A stretch of 64,000 nt of DNA. Source: Clostridiales bacterium. Lineage in GTDB: Bacteria; Bacillota; Clostridia; Oscillospirales; Oscillospiraceae. The DNA lies in NCBI GenBank assembly GCA_902362775.1, contig CABIXV010000002.1:63679-127678 (forward strand). The letters run 5' to 3'. Position 1 is the stretch's first letter. Every line of letters starts with the position of its first letter. Made by a program: the position numbers and the translations under genes. Shown here piece by piece: positions 61,701 to 64,000 of this stretch. The notes below the pieces were generated by a model. It did no database searches, was not told the origin of the DNA, and was given only the letters and a program-made list of their open reading frames with translations.

Positions 61701-63328
61701 CTTTGTGGATATTCCTTTTCGATACGATCCTCGAAAAGATCTCCGTAGTCCCCATAAACCCATGGAATATCCAATCCCTCGTCAGAAATCAGCTTCTCTA
61801 TATTCTCTTCGGTCAGCGCCGTATACGTGTACTGATTGTTCACATAGACGGTGGTGTGGGCGCCGGCTGCCTCGTTGTCAAACAGCGCACCCTGTACATT
61901 GTCGAATTCCACCACAAACGTCCGGGTCCCGTTCCACCGTTCGTCGCTGTTATAGGTAAGCTCCAGGGTCTTACTGGTCTCGCCCGCGGCAAAGGTCAGA
62001 GTGCCGCTGGTCTGGCCGCCCAGAGCCGCCTGGTTGCCATCGCCGTCGGCGGTACCGTTCTCAATGCGCCACTCCAGCGTGACTTTCTTGCCTTCGGGCA
62101 CCGCATGGTTCAGGGAAACGGACAGCTTCGTGGGCTCGTTGGGCTTCATCGTAATGGCGTCGGGTACAACGACCCGCTGGCTCTGGTTCATCCCGGAGGG
62201 GAAGGTCAGGTTGTCCGCGCCCTGGGTGTTATAGAGCTGGATGCCGTTGGCCTGGAGCTGCTGGTACAGGTCGTACAGGCTGCCCAGCTCCTCCTCCGTC
62301 CACTCCACGCCCCCCTCGGGGAAATAGGTGGACTGGATGCGCTCCACTTCCTTCTGAATGTCCATCATGGTCTTGAAGTCGGCCATGGTGACGGGGGTCC
62401 CGTCCACCCGGATGACCATGTCGGGGTCGTAGTTCCCGCTCTCCAGCATGGACAGCAGCTCGGTCAGGTCGGTCCTGCGCTCCCCGCCGGGCAGGGTCAG
62501 GCCCCAGCCGGCGGCGCAGCCGGTATCGGTCAACAGGCCGTATTGGTCCAGAAAGGCGACGGTCTCCAACACCTCGCCGCTGTCCACCGTCTGCCCCAGC
62601 ACCGTCACCACCGGGGCGGCGGACGCCTGGGCGGACGCGCCCACGCCGAAGAAGCGCCCGACGGACGCAAGAAGCCCGCCGGACTGCTCCGGTGTCCCGG
62701 CCCCGCCGCCCTGGGGCAGTTCCGGGGTCTCAGACTCCGGCTCCTCCGGGGTCTCGGTCTCCTCGGAGCTCTCCGGCTCCTGGGGCTGTTCCGGCTCCTC
62801 CTGGTCCTCCGGCTCCGCGGGGGTCTCCTCCTCCGGGATCTCTGGGGCTTGCCAGCTGTCCAGGGCCGCCGCCAGCTCCGCCGGGGCCACGTCCTGACCG
62901 TCCACCTGGAGCTGCCAGTGGGTAACAGGGGTATTGTCTGCCAGCAGGCCCAGCGTTTCCAGGCCGTCCAGCGCCTGTTTCAGCTCTGCCAGGTCGCAGG
63001 GGCGGCTGTTCACCGTCACATCGCCGCCGGACAGCGCCCGGGCCTCCGCGATGGTCAGGGGGCGGCTCTCCTCCTGAATGGTGATTTCACCGCTCCAGTC
63101 GGTGAGCACGTTGCCGTCCTCGTCGATGAGGCCGTATTGCCGCAGCAGCTCCATGGCCTCCTTAGCGGTCTTTTCGTCTCCCCAGAACTCGGTCAGCCTT
63201 TGCAGGATCTCCTTGTTCTGGTCGGGCGTGTTGTCCCACAGGGCCGCATAGGCCGCCGTGGGCAGGGCGGCGATGAGCATGACAGCCGTCATAACTCCCG
63301 CCAGCCAGCGTTTCCATTTTCTTCTCAT
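52724..63328 (-). CDS. Giant SLH-anchored multidomain surface protein
   Basis: This 3534-residue protein has a signal peptide (about 1-28), a Glu/Pro-rich stalk (about 170-225), a Calx-beta-like domain (about 395-490), an AT-rich variable segment (about 490-730), many Ig/cadherin-like domains, an Asp-box (SEDQGKTW, near 2510) of BNR-type propellers, CARDB-like domains (near 2830), an InlB-B-repeat-like module (GTVTVSPEKAKSGQTVTITAKPD, about 3270) and three SLH repeats (about 3345-3534). The SLH repeats would attach it to the cell wall. AAGGA precedes the ATG at 63328; the frame to 63484 lacks support. It may act as adhesin or S-layer component; no enzyme is evident. Confidence 0.87.
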   Translation of the reverse strand: MRRKWKRWLAGVMTAVMLIAALPTAAYAALWDNTPDQNKEILQRLTEFWGDEKTAKEAMELLRQYGLIDEDGNVLTDWSGEITIQEESRPLTIAEARALSGGDVTVNSRPCDLAELKQALDGLETLGLLADNTPVTHWQLQVDGQDVAPAELAAALDSWQAPEIPEEETPAEPEDQEEPEQPQEPESSEETETPEEPESETPELPQGGGAGTPEQSGGLLASVGRFFGVGASAQASAAPVVTVLGQTVDSGEVLETVAFLDQYGLLTDTGCAAGWGLTLPGGERRTDLTELLSMLESGNYDPDMVIRVDGTPVTMADFKTMMDIQKEVERIQSTYFPEGGVEWTEEELGSLYDLYQQLQANGIQLYNTQGADNLTFPSGMNQSQRVVVPDAITMKPNEPTKLSVSLNHAVPEGKKVTLEWRIENGTADGDGNQAALGGQTSGTLTFAAGETSKTLELTYNSDERWNGTRTFVVEFDNVQGALFDNEAAGAHTTVYVNNQYTYTALTEENIEKLISDEGLDIPWVYGDYGDLFEDRIEKEYPQSEVEERITEIKNLDYFVTYKPFYEPTEDYRLLSDSMLVAGKWDQYFDRPRYIKFTGQTSEIELDQDTKRGAEYSIYAGSNLEIEVSAWEPGMLANMHFERHVLTFDYMYRDDFSPLTEDGIADRIGFPATLTGDDMLDNMFINGAEAPNPGRPYWAHMANTNRLDHFNLRIEHYWNDGSLKLHIPFMLDTLAPSVEEIVVPGSNYRYGQVVPITVEFSEPVYSKDLVITTADNQTLRPVDTGDGSFGYRQTFLYEVPKSGSQKLVLTEISGGVDLCGKKMEPHSLGNQEITLDVPELLSAVNTPTPSAKVVDLKYSKDESTGEEKTTAVVEITLALPEEKDLRDLIIGTYTLDNGSFANSKLAATMDNGQHLLPLVYDNGDAPAKMTATVEIDVEELLGLGMEEKAKTFTVEFYLTDEVRENGAVVGVTPKEDGLLFGRYAAFSVNKPIPLTGDDLTVSTPGGWLDTIYVNDPPEDDKLTLHGEVTGSGYTWSQIRWVSEKPEIATIDPATGVIHPLAKGTVEFWLEAVNGGLEEYKGEEYQSEHIKLTIQEGANPYLRIPEQEITLRSGDPLTLRWASNLAQKNSEYGTDAESKKTTFTISVYSGTDTSGTPVKTYDVTYDPATPDGTITMGDNSTTLPMWTRDESGALTPNQSFIIPGLTDTGNGYTVTITAQAGENVPSVDQGKNPDGLFTAQTRVTVTARPVSVSLTRPDALFKVNEGSLTIPYALTDFDPSEAGGGGAEFKLVVTDNSTGEKVLETTEYTQYGDNTGGQFTIDLFDANITDGFRTIYDVTLQAKNTTAGQDWSRDSFTLYIYDKNALDILVQPVEDGRVIVSEGGNAVTMSNEDWIASLSQEEILALNRDIDLQTAISINYGDHAWGEASDRIRWAVDNSETAAVNYPQGAYYENIEGLPYSSYAPATEFLLSGKNSGKTVVQAIHDLAGDALSSSVEVTVETLKDKLYLFQFYPAAAGLTMTYTNGDGQIRTATSDSQGRFAIYEASGIASDVYVQGEVGGELYLGTVYKSRLVSQEKDAVSLELYPLNSLELRKAATLPLYLKAPDGSDYYGDTTVRVGVYRNGVYCPDAMYALKSGEEATIPGTKDQKVEFVHGKATFYFDVTQFNTKEGADPITAADDIEFVVEIRTPVIREGADTPDGQEKKNGLPLQYYPILFSAMGTTNEEDAIKLGERVINLQQAPNKTVPYTDPSNPDQEEKDKDTIEILDESPFIARSLLYFTGQESGLSADVRGKKGKIGPNADYPDQLLSTCVFWWGDSGKVDDPDNVRRPYYIDDRGNGLTGQVYDNDRYPFTSIPVSKVTVPMNKAQLDHLGLKDLQGRGIKLQYADHNNAVMKEETMPWSFMNALNLEKATDSDSLEQLLDNLVDISTSASNDDGFDAFINDFVGIGISLATKSGIDLPFLKMQLAPTGDPTVFRGLVYIGLNNIEGDNVSGVAADTSRGYDVDYFPGLEEIKGLYSQGAEYGKTVGGRLGSAAKILGSHISQGSGRSKFRDGKIFYALNGGFETEVYYDFTDQEWKMVVVNGNFEAGGGYGMEWTWNYQVGPVPMLVQLELGASAVMHFDAAVNRQVMDNDYLTQLSIYAYFQAFGGIGFDYAVIALKLGLFGRIGLDAQLKWLNAIGQDAKFGYNVGVEGEIGVKFQVEVLFISYEQILWSQPIASYNWQSSNWEDIDAYWEKVSKGDSGAAIITPDNAQVRRLMTTGDMGVYAAELEPKLIDRDYLSQYERTYDSSGPEGGFNLFNAIGDLFTGGEKDSAISTEVIGNSYPQAAPVLSDDGAWLFYLDDMSNASDATKVRVKAAARSGEGYPAKGTPALSDEGYGDSGLQAAGSEDRAVAVWSRVTERPATTEAGSSITADVQAGMMNSSEIVVAVRSGDSWNVSYLTGIKQEDGSVTSDGLADLSPVVATNGERILVAWRQVASSEAKEITTFDAKDYIMYAVSEDQGKTWTEPQPVYNGTSGAVKGIEAAMLDSGEAAVVFTLQTDEHNTRSGDFKQEVAYAIIDKPASEEAELLADGTTAEYQVKRYVQMTDDDAMDENPQIAAVKLNKGDGTESFVIGWSSTSGTGMEQENDIKLAAVDADGNRVTGFVDSLSSLIANTGVRVNADFRFSRNADTLNDLSILWKESAVSEEEITKETTAESSVPANYDYLSGLRFRTDGGNISVTAAQRIAQMEESTVIDNFDAYVKDGKLISVLQGTYYDYSEPEKIIIEGTEPYEVYLPTEKTSIYLGSGAYTDTLRVDSVIPDYKNINKGISIPVQISVTNLGTQPMNSVTVEIGNESKTFTAGTDGFVAVAPGETRALTVLHTVTDTNGQIDDPTYTITGTFQSGSSSKAKGTLTLNIPDLGIAGSETLLQAQDGQRVLQFTLYNNSDAALAGSDRSVKFNIYSDPECTQPIPAEYFQEIVTYANGEEALKTIKGDELAKIDEGYYTVQYRFNLAGYIQQTDENSKKIYADENGEVRDGGITLYAKAWVEVTDNGETGEMLECIDTNNIVPIHLESLLKQADGEHVTISQGLAKNGNSTTVDVTLNNNSIVDSKTGNVVVWLYDENGNVVDVQQSYTTTADLITLAPEERKMMSFTFDKPGVRAEVAYGDLVQNEGDATLESLLFTGLATLSDFEKQEDGNYAASVDVSQVSSTTVTAVAADPNATIKVNGQPLSLEGMTLDLSRGENVLTVEVTSGGEELTYTLTVQNDWPSSGDSSNVSHTVTVPEDTEHGTVTVSPEKAKSGQTVTITAKPDKGYQVGEITVTDKNGNAIKVTDKGSGKYTFTMPNGNVSVDVTFVPEGQWTNPFVDVAEDAWYYDAVRYVNESGLMAGTSANTFAPDLTTTRGMIVTILYRLEGSPNIEDEIWGYPFKDVDADAWYATAVYWARMNGIVAGYSDELFGPDDTITREQMATILYRYAQYKGYDTTAKADLSKYTDAAQVGSYAVDAIRWANAEGLVSGTSATTLTPKGSATRAQVAMILTRFCQNIVK

Positions 63329-63363
63329 AAATCCTTCCCCTCTCTTTGCCAGGAGGACCTCAC

Positions 63364-63406
63364 AGTGGATGGGAACCCATCCACTGCAAGGGGGTACCCC
63401 CTTGCA
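63364..63406 (-). repeat. Two tandem perfect hairpins in the giant gene leader
   Basis: AGTGGATGGG-AA-CCCATCCACT (63364-63385 on the plus strand) is followed directly by the palindrome GCAAGGGGGTACCCCCTTGC (63386-63405). They lie 36 bases before the giant gene's start codon, between promoter and ribosome site. No T-run follows. They may stabilise the mRNA or control its translation. Confidence 0.65.
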
Positions 63407-63482
63407 ATTCTTCTTTGCGCGCCCCGCGGCCAAAGGTGTTTTTCCCTCCGCCCGGCGCGGCGCACAGAACCTTACGCCTACC

Positions 63483-63510
63483 ACTATAATGAAAATTTTT
63501 ACCTTTTCAA
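63483..63510 (-). promoter_or_regulatory. Possible promoter of the giant SLH gene
   Basis: TTGAAA (63510-63505) and TATAGT (63488-63483) with a 16-base spacer on the minus strand lie in the only AT-rich stretch of the 300-base divergent region. The leader would be about 150 bases and include the paired hairpins. Confidence 0.5.
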
Positions 63511-63628
63511 TAGCAAACGCAAAGGTGGTTCAAAATGGCGTAAACTTGGTAAGCTCGAGGGCTTGACGGGAGGAAAATTCCCCGTTACTCTTAAAATAGA
63601 ACGGATTTTGCATCGGAGGTCGATCCGA

Positions 63629-64000
63629 ATGAAACGATGGCTTTTGAGAGGGGGCGCTGCCGCCGCCGTCCTGCTCCTGTGCGGCGTGTTCGCTGCCGCT
63701 CTGCTGTTTTACACCCGGCCCATGACAGAGCAGACCTATGACCTGTCCGTGGGGACCGTCCAGTGGGAGGTCTTTACCCAGGAGGGCGAGACCCGCGCGG
63801 CGCTTCTGCCGGACGGGGACATCGGCTATACGGGTCTCTCCGCGCCGGGGCAGACTTTTTACTTTTCCCGGATGTTGACCGAGGAGGTGGACAGCCCCGT
63901 TTTGTCTCTGGACACAGTCAACCGCAGTGTGGCGGTGTTTCTGGACGGGAAGCGCCTTTACACCGACTGCCCGGAGCAGTCCGGCGGGGTGGGAGAGCTG
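63629..64000 (+). CDS. Membrane protein with extracellular domain, partial (runs off the window)
   Basis: The first 124 residues begin MKRWLLRGGAAAAVLLLCGV, a basic start followed by a TM or signal segment (about residues 9-28), then a b-rich outward-facing region with SPVLSLDTVNRSVAVFLDGKRLY. That segment resembles the jelly-roll sensor domains found at the N-terminus of some membrane histidine kinases and diguanylate cyclases, but the informative C-terminus is outside the window. GGAGG precedes the ATG by 9 bases. It is divergent from the giant SLH gene and shares its intergenic region. Confidence 0.7.
   Translation, partial: MKRWLLRGGAAAAVLLLCGVFAAALLFYTRPMTEQTYDLSVGTVQWEVFTQEGETRAALLPDGDIGYTGLSAPGQTFYFSRMLTEEVDSPVLSLDTVNRSVAVFLDGKRLYTDCPEQSGGVGEL

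Noticed and set aside
1..64000. CRISPR array
   Set aside because: No regularly spaced short direct repeats with unique spacers were seen; the array at 40.4-40.8 kb has long diverged units and no spacers.

Overview
The window looks like a chromosomal segment of a GC-rich (about 58-60% over most of it), anaerobic, gut-type member of the Clostridia, probably Oscillospiraceae (Flavonifractor / Pseudoflavonifractor / Lawsonibacter-like). The evidence is Firmicutes-type Shine-Dalgarno sites (AGGAGG), lipoprotein signal peptides, S-layer-homology (SLH) surface proteins, YesM/YesN-type signalling and a corrinoid and molybdenum-hydroxylase lifestyle. The genus is inferred from overall character, not from a marker gene.

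Layout. 1-3.9 kb: a minus-strand molybdenum hydroxylase operon (FAD, 2Fe-2S and Moco subunits plus a MocA-like cytidylyltransferase) with a consensus promoter and a structured 5' leader. 4.0-7.9 kb: a FecBCD-type metal/cofactor ABC importer, a ModE-like regulator and the corrinoid adenosyltransferase CobO. 8.0-9.0 kb: a tocopherol-cyclase-like lipocalin protein. 9.1-18.6 kb: a galactose-type ABC transporter (mglB-mglA-mglC) followed by a YesN/YesM two-component pair and two more sugar-binding proteins, which looks like a sugar-sensing circuit controlling its own transporter. 18.9-21.3 kb: a small GNAT, tRNA-Gln, a small acidic protein and a SpoU rRNA/tRNA methyltransferase. 21.5-29.4 kb: a two-component system followed by a MacA/MacB-like export system and an SLH surface protein. 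29.4-36 kb: a 1543-residue SLH protein with GLUG repeats and a transcobalamin-like C-terminal (DUF4430) domain, controlled by a cobalamin riboswitch with its own promoter and terminator, and a phospholipase-D-type membrane protein upstream.

36-46.4 kb is mixed and partly AT-rich. It holds a decayed copy of an antiporter gene, an AT-rich three-gene cassette of unknown function, a TetR/antiporter operon with two palindromic operators, tRNA-Leu with a tandem repeat array downstream, a second CPA2 antiporter, a beta-propeller-like protein with trmB, and tRNA-Pro. Directly behind tRNA-Pro lies an AT-rich island encoding a winged-helix plus TIR/deoxyribosyltransferase-like protein that resembles a stand-alone defence effector. 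46.4-52.4 kb is an integration module: two overlapping tyrosine recombinases, a DUF6809-like protein, a Fic protein, two ribbon-helix-helix proteins, a HTH protein and an excisionase-like protein; no relaxase or conjugation genes are visible. 52.7-63.3 kb is one giant 3534-residue SLH-anchored surface protein with an AT-rich swapped segment. The window ends in a partial membrane protein.

Two repeat families cut across the annotation: a tRNA-downstream repeat (one copy after tRNA-Gln, at least three tandem copies after tRNA-Leu), and a short sequence tag coupled to terminators at four sites between 44.7 and 52.7 kb. The strongest candidates for something new are the riboswitch-controlled, S-layer-anchored putative corrinoid-capture protein, the tRNA-Pro-linked effector island, and the AT-rich three-gene cassette at 36.6-38.2 kb.
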